NCBI GenBank assembly: GCA_905215065.1
Contig: CAJMOF010000003.1
Location: 1-64,000, forward strand
DNA: 64,000 nucleotides
Direction: 5' to 3'
DNA from: an uncultured bacterium
GTDB taxonomy: Bacteria; Actinomycetota; Coriobacteriia; Coriobacteriales; Coriobacteriaceae
The notes under the pieces were generated by a model, which was not told where the DNA came from, ran no database searches, and was given only the letters and a program-made list of their open reading frames with translations. The translations under genes and the position numbers were made by a program. Position 1 is the stretch's first letter, and every line of letters begins with the position of its first letter. Of this stretch, positions 1 through 7,266 are shown in pieces.

Positions 1-323
1 ATGAAGTAGTCCTTATGGCCGATGAGGGACCGTAGGTCGAGATAGGGCTGCGAGGTCGGCTCGCGCAGCATGAAGTCGATGTATCGCGCATAGTATGCCC
101 ATCGCTGCTCGAGGCTGGGGTAGAGGTGGTAGAAGCCGTCGAAAAGGCTCTTGAAGCCAAAGGCTTGCTGCCAGTCCGTCATTCCGGCGCGCGCCATGCC
201 TGCGCGGTTGTAATGGTTGAACCCGGCGGCGCTTGACATGCCCGAGCCGATGCCGACGATGATGGCGTCGGCATCGTCGATAAGGCTTCGAAGCCTATAC
301 GCTTCCCTCTCTAGAGACGGCAT
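1..323 (-). CDS. Sir2-family (sirtuin-like) protein, truncated by window edge
   Basis: The N-terminal 107 codons of a third sirtuin-like protein are visible; the rest lies left of the window. The start is an ATG at 321-323, preceded by GAGGAG eight bases upstream, and it overlaps the last 13 bases of the preceding sirtuin gene, so the two are probably translationally coupled. Seen: a nucleotide-binding loop IGSGMSSAAGF near residue 20, corresponding to the GAGxS NAD-binding loop of Sir2 enzymes, then an aromatic-rich stretch (FDGFYHLYPSLEQRWAYY) that aligns with the same region of the 1013-1978 gene. The catalytic TxNxD motif and any zinc ribbon would lie outside the window. It is presumably an NAD-dependent deacylase or protein ADP-ribosyltransferase of the M class; substrate unknown. 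Confidence 0.8.
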   Translation of the reverse strand, partial: MPSLEREAYRLRSLIDDADAIIVGIGSGMSSAAGFNHYNRAGMARAGMTDWQQAFGFKSLFDGFYHLYPSLEQRWAYYARYIDFMLREPTSQPYLDLRSLIGHKDYF

Positions 324-1009
324 TGGGCAATCTCCTCGAAAGCCGGGGCCATATCGCCGTCAACGAGAATCGTCTCGCACGATGCATCGGGCGCCATAGC
401 CTGGCTGTAGTTGAACACGATGTAGGTGGCGTGCTCGCAAACGTTCGCGATCTGGGCGAGCATGTGCTTTATGATGCCGTTGCGCAGTCCCACGCCAAGT
501 TCGAGGATGGCGACCCTGCCGTTGCGATGGGCTTGCACAAGGCGCTCGAGCTCCTCGAGCTGGGCCGTGGCGAGGGCGTCTGGATGGGCGAGACGCCGCT
601 CGTCGATCGACGTGCGTATGCCCCCCTCCGTCTCGAGCACGCGGTTCTCGTCGAACCCGGCGCGCGCGAAGTGCCCGTCGATGTTGCATGTGACCACGAA
701 GGTGTCGGCGTGCTCCGTAAGACGCCGCAGCCCGTTCATGAGCGAGCCGGGCTCATATTCGAGATACTCCTTTTGATGGAACCGCTCGGCCCATCGGCGT
801 CGCACGCTGGCATCCGGGGAAGCGAGCCCCTGCAGTATGCAGCCGATGCCGTCTGCCTGGGCGAGGTCCCCGTACGCCTCTTGGAAATGAGCATCGGCGC
901 AGAAAAGGTTGAGCCCCTCCGCCATGTCGAGTCCGTTGCTAGCGCCGATGATGACAAGATCCGCTTCGGCTAGCGCCCTGCCTATGCGAACTGCTTTCGC
1001 CGTCTCCAT
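311..1009 (-). CDS. Sir2-family protein, short, without zinc ribbon
   Basis: A 232-residue sirtuin-like protein, second in a run of three. Seen: NAD-binding loop GASNGLDMAEG near residue 23, the TxNxD-type motif VVTCNIDGHFARAGF near residue 105, then ETEGG where sirtuins usually carry the catalytic histidine (M-class enzymes have QGD there), and a C-terminal VAILELGVGLRNGII strand-turn shared with the upstream paralogue. It lacks the CxxC...CxxC zinc ribbon, so it is shorter than typical Sir2 enzymes. ATG at 1009 follows a GGGAGG that overlaps the stop of the upstream gene. Deacylation or ADP-ribosylation is inferred from the family; loss of zinc ligands and the altered active-site residue leave activity uncertain, and it may be a regulatory or divergent member. 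Confidence 0.8.
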   Translation of the reverse strand: METAKAVRIGRALAEADLVIIGASNGLDMAEGLNLFCADAHFQEAYGDLAQADGIGCILQGLASPDASVRRRWAERFHQKEYLEYEPGSLMNGLRRLTEHADTFVVTCNIDGHFARAGFDENRVLETEGGIRTSIDERRLAHPDALATAQLEELERLVQAHRNGRVAILELGVGLRNGIIKHMLAQIANVCEHATYIVFNYSQAMAPDASCETILVDGDMAPAFEEIAQCRL

Positions 1010-1012
1010 GCG

Positions 1013-1978
1013 CTACCTCCCCAGCGTCTTGCGCACGTCGGCAAGCACGTCGGCGATGTCGGCGCGAACGGCGAGCCCCCGATCCTCGATCGCGCGGGGG
1101 AGAAACTGCGTCTTGTTGTTTACGGCGATGTAGCTGGCCTGCGGTAACTGCGCCGTGAGGGCCCAGAACGGCTCCTGGATAAACGCGGGCGTCATGCGGC
1201 CCACACCCAGCTCGAGGAAGAGGATCCTCTGCCGTGCGTGCGCGTCGAGCCATTCGGACACCTTGCGGTACTGCTCCTCGTAGAGTTCGCCCTGCAGGAA
1301 GTTGCCGTAGCCGCGAACCCAGGGGAACGCCTCTGCCCCGCAGTGCGGGCAGCGCGGCACGAGCTCTGTCGGAACCTCAAGGCCGTCTCCCATGGCCTCT
1401 ACCATGTTGGAGACCGGCTCGACCGCATCCCACACCGCGTCGGTGCAACAGCGGGAGCACTGAAAGAAGCGGTGGTCGCCTTGGATCTCTGCCACTTTCT
1501 CCCAGGGATAGAGCTTCACAAACTGCGTGTCCTGGTTGGTGGTGAGCACGAAGAAATCCTTCTCGGCGAGAATGGCGTCGAGGTCCCTGTAGGGCTTGCG
1601 CAGCGGGGCGTTGAGCGTGGTGTCGAGGAAGGTGGCGAGGTATCCCCAGCGCGCCTCGGCGGTGGGCCAGCGGTAGAACGACCCCTCGAAAGCGCCCTTG
1701 AAACCGTAGCGCTCGGCGAATTTGCCGAAATGCTTGCGATAGGTCGCGTTGTCCTCGTAGTAGAAGTCGCCGCCGCCCGCCGCGGAGAGCCCGGAGGCCC
1801 CGCCCACCAGCACGCAATCGGCTTCTTCGATCATACGGGCGAAGTCCTCGATTTGCTGGTCGTAGGGCTCGGGCTCGCGGTCACTCAGCTCATAGGGCGT
1901 GCTGCCGCTGCGGTAGGCGGCATGAAGGGAAAACGATCGGTTGGTGAGCTCGATAACGAGCTGCTCGTACAGGGTCAC
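1013..1978 (-). CDS. Sir2-family NAD-dependent protein with zinc ribbon (M-class-like sirtuin)
   Basis: A 321-residue sirtuin, first gene of the three-gene run. Seen: NAD-binding loop VGGASGLSAAGGGDF near residue 40, LTTNQDTQF (the TxNxD motif) near residue 130, EIQGDHRFFQC with Gln-Gly-Asp in place of the usual catalytic His, a four-cysteine zinc site (CSRCC and later CPHCG), and the C-terminal FLELGVGRMTP strand-turn. QGD with this layout is characteristic of macrodomain-associated (M-class) sirtuins, some of which ADP-ribosylate lipoylated carrier proteins; that activity here is inference. A GTG start at 1978 is chosen because AGAAGG lies six bases upstream; an in-frame ATG at 2029 would place the gene over the intergenic operator. 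It is divergent from a TetR regulator. Confidence 0.83.
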   Translation of the reverse strand: MTLYEQLVIELTNRSFSLHAAYRSGSTPYELSDREPEPYDQQIEDFARMIEEADCVLVGGASGLSAAGGGDFYYEDNATYRKHFGKFAERYGFKGAFEGSFYRWPTAEARWGYLATFLDTTLNAPLRKPYRDLDAILAEKDFFVLTTNQDTQFVKLYPWEKVAEIQGDHRFFQCSRCCTDAVWDAVEPVSNMVEAMGDGLEVPTELVPRCPHCGAEAFPWVRGYGNFLQGELYEEQYRKVSEWLDAHARQRILFLELGVGRMTPAFIQEPFWALTAQLPQASYIAVNNKTQFLPRAIEDRGLAVRADIADVLADVRKTLGR

Positions 1979-1999
1979 TGGATACCTTCTTTCAGCTAT

Positions 2000-2017
2000 T
2001 ATAAACAGGTGTCTATA
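2000..2017. promoter_or_regulatory. Palindromic operator candidate between sirtuin operon and tetR
   Basis: TATAAACAGGTGTCTATA is an 18-bp dyad with one mismatch (TATAAACA / TGTCTATA) just upstream of the sirtuin start and about 105 bases from the tetR start. TetR-family regulators typically bind such short dyads in the divergent region, so this is the most likely site for the adjacent regulator. Binding is inferred from position and symmetry only. Confidence 0.45.
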
Positions 2018-2121
2018 AAAAGTATCCATGTCGATTTGCTTAAGAGCAATGAACAGCTTCGGCCTGCTGTCGATAAACGAGCGTTTGCCGGGCATTGTCG
2101 AGCGTTGCAATTGGAGGGGTA

Positions 2122-2682
2122 ATGGAAGCGGGGAAGATCGATCGTCGCCGACGCTATACACTCTCGGTCATACGGGAGGCGTTCTTCGCGCTGCTGGCCG
2201 AGGTCGGCTTCGCGAAGATGACGGTAGCGGATATCTGCCGCCGCGCCGATATCAACCGTGGCACGTTCTATCTGCACTACGAGGACAAGTTCGCCCTGCT
2301 CGACGCGCTTATCGACGAGGCCTTGGCGGCGGTGCCGCCGCTCGAGGGAACGGAGGCGGGTGCCCTCTGCCAGCGTCCGCCGGCAAACGATGACTATTAT
2401 CTGCTCTACTCGGATGACGACGCGTACGCCCGGGTGGCACAGCGCGTCGTCGAGCGCGGCGCCGAGCAGATGGTTCCCTCGATCATGGAGGAGACTGGGC
2501 TTTCGCGCGAGGACGCCTATCTGCTCTTCGTCCACAACGTCCAGGGAAATCTCGCGGTCAACCGCCTGCTCGGTTGGAGGCGAGGGCCCGAGTTTGCTCA
2601 CGCTCAGGAGCTGCTCAGCGCCTATTCCGAAGGGGGCATGCGGGCGGTATCGGCTCGTCACGATCCTCGTAGCTCGTCTTGA
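2122..2682 (+). CDS. TetR/AcrR family transcriptional regulator
   Basis: A 186-residue regulator. Seen: an N-terminal helix-turn-helix of the TetR type (YTLSVIREAFFALLAEVGF, then MTVADICRRADINRGTFYLHY at about residues 33-53), followed by FALLDALIDEAL and a helical, poorly conserved C-terminal ligand/dimer domain. ATG at 2122 is preceded by GGAGGGG at the right distance; an in-frame TTG further upstream lacks a ribosome site. The gene diverges from three sirtuin-like genes and probably controls them and itself through the dyad at 2000-2017. The ligand is unknown. TetR proteins are usually repressors, so the sirtuin operon may be inducible. Confidence 0.88.
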   Translation: MEAGKIDRRRRYTLSVIREAFFALLAEVGFAKMTVADICRRADINRGTFYLHYEDKFALLDALIDEALAAVPPLEGTEAGALCQRPPANDDYYLLYSDDDAYARVAQRVVERGAEQMVPSIMEETGLSREDAYLLFVHNVQGNLAVNRLLGWRRGPEFAHAQELLSAYSEGGMRAVSARHDPRSSS

Positions 2683-2808
2683 CCGCATGTCATTTCAGGT
2701 AGGTGGCGTTGCTATGGGCCCTCTTTGATTTTCGACGTTGTATAAGGCAATCGCAATCGTCTTGAGCTTCTTTAGGGAACTTGAACAAGAGATATGGCCT
2801 GCTGGCGA

Positions 2809-2864
2809 TTGATTAACACCATTCGTTTTGGTTACAAGAAAGCATGCTGCGCGCCTGCAGCATG
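2809..2864 (+). promoter_or_regulatory. Promoter with overlapping palindrome upstream of flavodoxin-fold reductase
   Basis: TTGATT at 2809-2814 and TTACAA at 2832-2837 are separated by exactly 17 bases, giving a sigma-70-like promoter with an expected start near 2844. A perfect dyad, CATGCTGC-gcgcct-GCAGCATG (2843-2864), covers that start point and stops just before the ribosome site (GAGGGAGAGGGA) of the next gene. It could be a repressor operator or an mRNA hairpin close to the ribosome site. Confidence 0.5.
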
Positions 2865-2880
2865 AGGGAGAGGGAATCCT

Positions 2881-3411
2881 ATGAATATCGTTGTATTGAG
2901 CGGCAGCCCGCGTAAGGGCGCTAATACCGATACCATGGTCGAGGCGTTTGCCGAGACCGCGCGTGAGGGCGGCCATACGGTCGAGGTCATCCGCGTTGCC
3001 AGCAAGAAGATCGCCGGCTGCTTGGGATGCCAGTACTGCTTCGCCCATGAGGGCGTCTGCGTGCAGAAGGATGACATGGCCAACGTGATTGAGTCGCTGA
3101 AAGACACCGACATGGTTGTCTTCGCTTCGCCTATCTACTGGTTTGATATCACTGCGCAGGAAAAGACCGCCATCGACCGCCTGTACGCCTTCGGTGCCAC
3201 GGGATTCCCGTTCACCAAGACGGCCCTTTTACTCGATAGCCACAGCGAGGGTGTCTATGATGCGGCGATCGCTATGTACAAGTCAACCTGCGCGTACTGC
3301 AAGTGGGAGGACCAGGGCATTGTCACCATCAGCGGTATGACCGAGCGCGACAGCATGGCATCCTCGCCCAAGTTGAAAGAGGTGCGAGAGCTCGCTCGCA
3401 AGCTTGCCTAA
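2881..3411 (+). CDS. Flavodoxin-fold NAD(P)H-dependent FMN reductase
   Basis: A 176-residue cytoplasmic flavoprotein. Seen: the N-terminal phosphate-binding loop of the NADPH-dependent FMN reductase family, VVLSGSPRKGANTDTM (residues 4-19), a cysteine cluster CLGCQYC near residue 48, and the FASPIYWFDITAQEKTAIDR segment near residue 80 that contacts flavin and forms the dimer face in this family. Members reduce quinones, azo or nitro compounds, or pass electrons to an iron-sulfur centre; the CxxCxxC cluster suggests redox-active or metal-binding cysteines, but not enough for a substrate call. It stands alone behind its own promoter and dyad. Confidence 0.85.
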   Translation: MNIVVLSGSPRKGANTDTMVEAFAETAREGGHTVEVIRVASKKIAGCLGCQYCFAHEGVCVQKDDMANVIESLKDTDMVVFASPIYWFDITAQEKTAIDRLYAFGATGFPFTKTALLLDSHSEGVYDAAIAMYKSTCAYCKWEDQGIVTISGMTERDSMASSPKLKEVRELARKLA

Positions 3412-3591
3412 GGACAAGAAGAACGCATGGCAATCAGCGTTGGTGGAAATGCTTGCTGTCCTTACCGAGAGATAGGGGCGAATTCCCTCAAGTGCCGTAT
3501 AGAACAATTTTTAAACGCAGAAAAATAACTGAAAACAAATTAATCCGCGTTAAAATATTGTCAAATAGAAGTTCATGAGGGAAGGTTACGT

Positions 3592-4881
3592 ATGCGTCGC
3601 AAGGCAGACGAGCTCCTTAGGGAATGGCGAGACAGAGCTGATAGAAAACCTTTGCTGGTCAAAGGCGTGCGCCAGTGTGGCAAGACCTATTTGCTCAGAA
3701 CGTACGCCCAGGATCTTTTCGAATCGGTTGTCTACGTTAATCTTGAGAACGACCGGTCGGCGCGAGCGGATTTTTCGGGCGGTCTTGACCCTCATTCGAT
3801 CGTACGTGCGATCGAGGCTCGTACGGGACAGCGTATCGTGCCTGGCAAAACCTTACTGTTCATTGACGAGATCCAGGCATGCGAGGAAGCGCTCACTTCC
3901 CTTAAATACTTTTGCGAAGATGCTCCCGAGTATTACGTTGCGGCTGCCGGGTCGCTTCTTGGGGTTGCCATTAACCATCAGTCGTATTCGTTCCCCGTCG
4001 GAAAGACCGACTTGATTGAGATGGCTCCACTCGATTTCGAGGAGTTTCTCTGGGCGATGGGGCACGATCAGCTGGTCGACGAGATACGCTCATCATTCGA
4101 GATAATGGGTCCTCTTGCGCCAAGCCTTCATGAAAAGGCGCTTGGGCTCTATCGACAGTATCTTGTTGTTGGCGGAATGCCCGAGGCGGTCCAAACGTAC
4201 ATCGATGATCAGTCAATCATTGATGTGGCCGAAAAGCATCGGATTATTCTCGACGGATATTCCGCCGACACCAATAAATATGCTGATGAACGCTTGAGTG
4301 CAAAGACGCGTGCGTGCTTCGATTCCATTCCACAGCAGCTTGCCAAAGAGAATCGTAAATTTCAATACAAGGTAGTGCGAGCGGGGGGCAATGCGTCTCT
4401 CTTTGGAGATGCTCTCGATTGGCTTGTATTGTCGGGTACGGTGGCGCGCTGCAGCCTAGTCGGGCAGATCGAAAGCCCCTTAGAGGCCTTCGTTAACCCT
4501 TCTGCTTTTAAAATCTATCAGGCGGATACAGGGCTGCTGGTCTCCAAGGCCGGTGCTCAACGCGCCGATATTCTTGCCGGTATCGGCGGCACATTCATGG
4601 GTGCACTTACCGAAAACTACGTTGCCCAACAGCTTTCAGCCATGGGTTATCCACTGCATTATTGGGCGCGAGATAATCGTGCGGAAATCGACTTTGTAGT
4701 AGAGAAGCAGGGATGCTTGTCTGCGATTGAAGTCAAGGCGGGGGAGAACACAAGATCTCGAAGTCTGTCCTCACTTAAAAAGACCCATCCGGGCGTGCGC
4801 CTTATCAGGCTATCGACTAAGCCCTTTGGAATGAATGATGGGCTTATGTCTGTTCCGCTTTATGCGGCATTTTGTCTATAG
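3592..4881 (+). CDS. AAA family ATPase with DUF4143 C-terminal domain
   Basis: A 429-residue ATP-binding protein. Seen: Walker A VKGVRQCGKT (residues 23-32), Walker B KTLLFIDEIQ (residues 86-95), a sensor-like YYVAAAGSLLGVA, and a C-terminal region ending in LHYWARDNRAEIDFVVEK and LSAIEVKAGENTRS, the D-x(n)-ExK nuclease-like core typical of DUF4143. Such proteins are very common, often in many copies, in gut anaerobes; their physiological role is not established. ATG at 3592 follows GAGGGAAGG. The 180 bases upstream are AT-rich compared with the neighbourhood, which with the lower GC of the gene suggests relatively recent acquisition. Confidence 0.85.
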   Translation: MRRKADELLREWRDRADRKPLLVKGVRQCGKTYLLRTYAQDLFESVVYVNLENDRSARADFSGGLDPHSIVRAIEARTGQRIVPGKTLLFIDEIQACEEALTSLKYFCEDAPEYYVAAAGSLLGVAINHQSYSFPVGKTDLIEMAPLDFEEFLWAMGHDQLVDEIRSSFEIMGPLAPSLHEKALGLYRQYLVVGGMPEAVQTYIDDQSIIDVAEKHRIILDGYSADTNKYADERLSAKTRACFDSIPQQLAKENRKFQYKVVRAGGNASLFGDALDWLVLSGTVARCSLVGQIESPLEAFVNPSAFKIYQADTGLLVSKAGAQRADILAGIGGTFMGALTENYVAQQLSAMGYPLHYWARDNRAEIDFVVEKQGCLSAIEVKAGENTRSRSLSSLKKTHPGVRLIRLSTKPFGMNDGLMSVPLYAAFCL

Positions 4882-4903
4882 GGATGATGCTGGTGTAATG
4901 CAT

Positions 4904-4941
4904 GGGGCCCGGGGCGCAGCGTTTACTGCGCTCCGGGCCCC
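4904..4941. terminator. Bidirectional hairpin between convergent genes
   Basis: A 16-bp stem (GGGGCCCGGGGCGCAG / CTGCGCTCCGGGCCCC, one G-T pair) with a 6-base loop sits between the DUF4143 ATPase (+) and parC (-). No long U-tract follows on either strand, so it may need a factor or act as an RNA-end stabiliser. Confidence 0.6.
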
Positions 4942-4980
4942 GCTGCTTTGTAAAACCATGACGGTTTAGTCGCCGTTGTT

Positions 4981-7221
4981 TTAGTCAAACAAACTCGGCA
5001 TGTCATTTTCCTTCATGAGGGCGCCGGCGGAGGGCAGGCTCTGCGCGGTGAACTTCTCGGCCGAGACGCCGGCGCCAAGGATTTCCTCGGTCGTGCCGAC
5101 GGTGGTGACCGAGCGGCCCTTCTTGGCCGTAAAGGCCTGGACGCCCTGCGTGTTGGTGGTCGTCTTGGTCTTGAGCAGCGACGTGTTGAAGTTCATCAGG
5201 CGGTAGTCGCTCGAGACCAGCGCGAGGTCGCGGTCCTCCTTGAGCACCTGCGCATACAGCAGCTTGCTGCCGCCGTAGATGGCGTTCTTAAGGCGCTTGC
5301 GGTTGGTCTTGGTAGCGTATCCAGAAAGCGCGACACGCACCACGCGGCCGTTCTCAAAGACGAACAGCACGTCGGCCTTGTAGTCCTCGGGGTCGATGAC
5401 CCAGATGACGCTCTCGTCGGGTTCCATCTCAAGATCGGTCGGAAGGTACGAGCCCAGCTGGGCCGACTTGGTGTCCTCAAACGCCGTGACCTTGCACTTG
5501 TACACCTGGCTCTTGTTGGTAAAGACCAGCAGCTCGTGGGTGTTGGAGGACGGGAACTCGATAAAGGGTTTGTCGCCGTCCTTGTACTTGAGCGTGGTCG
5601 CCTTCTTGAGCACGCGGTCCGTCATCTTCTTTAGGTAGCCATCGCGCGAGAGCATGATGGTGACCGGGTACTCCTCGACCTCGGGCTCCAAGCTTACCTC
5701 GATAACCTCATGGGGCTCGATCCTGCCCGTGCGGCGCGGCATCACGTACTTCTTGTTGACCGCTGCTAGCTCGTCGCTGATGACCTTCTTGATGTTCTCC
5801 TCGCTGGAGAGGATCTCCTCAAGCTCGGCAATCTCGCCCTCGAGCTTGGCGATGTCCTTGGTGCGGTTGAGGATGTACTCCTCGTTGATGTTGCGGAGCT
5901 TAAGCTCGGCGACAAACTCGGCCTGGGTCTCGTCGATGTCGAAACCCTTCATAAGGTTGGGTACAACCTCTGCCTCGAGCTTAGTGCCGCGGATGATGGC
6001 GATGGCCTTGTCGATGTCGAGCAGAATTGCCTCAAGGCCGTGCAGCAGGTGCAGGCGCTCGGACTTTTTGCCCAGGTCAAAGTTAATGCGGCGACGCGTG
6101 GACGCAATACGCCACTTGACCCACTCGTGCAGAATCTGGCGCACGCCCATAACACGGGGATAGCCGTCGACGAGCACGTTGAAGTTGCACGAGAACGAAT
6201 CCTGCAGCGTGGTCGAGCGATAGAGCTTGGCCATGAGCTTGTCGGGGTCGACGCCGCGCTTAAGGTCGATGGCGATGCGCAGACCCGAAAGGTCGGTCTC
6301 GTCGCGGATGTCGGCGATCTCCTTGACCTTGCCCTCCTTGGAGAGCTTGACGATGCGTTCGATGATGACATCGGTCTTGGTGGTGTAGGGGATCTCGTAC
6401 ACCTCGATGATGCGCTCTTCGGGAATCCAGCGCCAGCGGGAGCGAATCTGGAAGCTGCCAAGACCGGTCTCGATGATCTTCTCCATCTCCTCGCGGCGGT
6501 AGATAATCTCGCCGCCGGTCGAGAAATCGGGCATGGGCATGTACTCGAGCAGGTCGCAGTCGGGGTCCTTCAGGTAGTGCATCGTGGCGGTGCAGACCTC
6601 GTTGAGGTTGAAGCCGCAGATATCGGACGCCATAGCGACGCCGATGCCCTTGTTGGCCGAGACGAGGATGTTGGGGAACGTGGTGGGCAGCAGACGCGGC
6701 TCCTTCATGGCACCGTCGTAGCTGTCAACGAAGTCGACCGGGTCCTTGTCGATGTCTTTGAAGATCTCGGCGCTGATGGGGGAGAGCTTGGCCTCGGTAT
6801 AACGCGAGGCGGCGTAGCTCAGGTCGCCCGAATAGTACTTGCCAAAGTTGCCCTTCGACTCCACGAAAGGAGCAAGCAGCGCCTCGTTGCCCGTGGCCAG
6901 GCGCACCATCGTCTCGTAGATGGCGGCGTCGCCGTGTGGGTTGAGCTTCATGGTCTGGCCCACGATGTTGGCGCTCTTTTGGCGCTCGCCCTTGAGCAGG
7001 CCCATCTTGTACATAGTGTAGAGCAGCTTGCGGTGCGAGGGCTTAAAGCCGTCGATCTCGGGGAATGCACGCGAGACGTTGACGCTCATAGCGTAGGGCA
7101 TGTAGTTGACCTCGAGCGTCTGCGTAATCGGCTGGTCGGTGACCTCGGAGTGCAGGCCGATGACGTTCTCGGCGTTGACCTGCTTTTTCTTGGGCTGGTT
7201 CTTCGTCTTCTTCTTTGCCAC
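4981..7221 (-). CDS. parC: Type IIA DNA topoisomerase subunit A (topoisomerase IV subunit A-like)
   Basis: A 746-residue topoisomerase A subunit that breaks and rejoins DNA in the A2B2 enzyme, relaxing or decatenating DNA with ATP. Seen: winged-helix and tower region with IDGFKPSHRKLLYTMYKMGL (residues 57-76), the catalytic-tyrosine motif YAASRYTEAKLS near residue 135, a coiled-coil stretch ILNRTKDIAKLEGEIAELEE, and a C-terminal beta-pinwheel-like region with repeated blades. It lacks an obvious GyrA-box, so decatenase (ParC-like) rather than gyrase is favoured, though the assignment of a second type II enzyme depends on what else the genome has. GTG start at 7221 with AGAGGA upstream; 45 bases after the B subunit. 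Confidence 0.87.
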   Translation of the reverse strand: MAKKKTKNQPKKKQVNAENVIGLHSEVTDQPITQTLEVNYMPYAMSVNVSRAFPEIDGFKPSHRKLLYTMYKMGLLKGERQKSANIVGQTMKLNPHGDAAIYETMVRLATGNEALLAPFVESKGNFGKYYSGDLSYAASRYTEAKLSPISAEIFKDIDKDPVDFVDSYDGAMKEPRLLPTTFPNILVSANKGIGVAMASDICGFNLNEVCTATMHYLKDPDCDLLEYMPMPDFSTGGEIIYRREEMEKIIETGLGSFQIRSRWRWIPEERIIEVYEIPYTTKTDVIIERIVKLSKEGKVKEIADIRDETDLSGLRIAIDLKRGVDPDKLMAKLYRSTTLQDSFSCNFNVLVDGYPRVMGVRQILHEWVKWRIASTRRRINFDLGKKSERLHLLHGLEAILLDIDKAIAIIRGTKLEAEVVPNLMKGFDIDETQAEFVAELKLRNINEEYILNRTKDIAKLEGEIAELEEILSSEENIKKVISDELAAVNKKYVMPRRTGRIEPHEVIEVSLEPEVEEYPVTIMLSRDGYLKKMTDRVLKKATTLKYKDGDKPFIEFPSSNTHELLVFTNKSQVYKCKVTAFEDTKSAQLGSYLPTDLEMEPDESVIWVIDPEDYKADVLFVFENGRVVRVALSGYATKTNRKRLKNAIYGGSKLLYAQVLKEDRDLALVSSDYRLMNFNTSLLKTKTTTNTQGVQAFTAKKGRSVTTVGTTEEILGAGVSAEKFTAQSLPSAGALMKENDMPSLFD

Positions 7222-7266
7222 GATTTCCTCTTGAACTTCTTATGGGCCGTCGTTATCGATTTGCTG

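Noticed and set aside
1013..2161. Longer version of the first sirtuin starting upstream of 1978.
   Set aside because: It would cover the operator dyad and run into the divergent tetR start, and it lacks a ribosome site; GTG 1978 has one.
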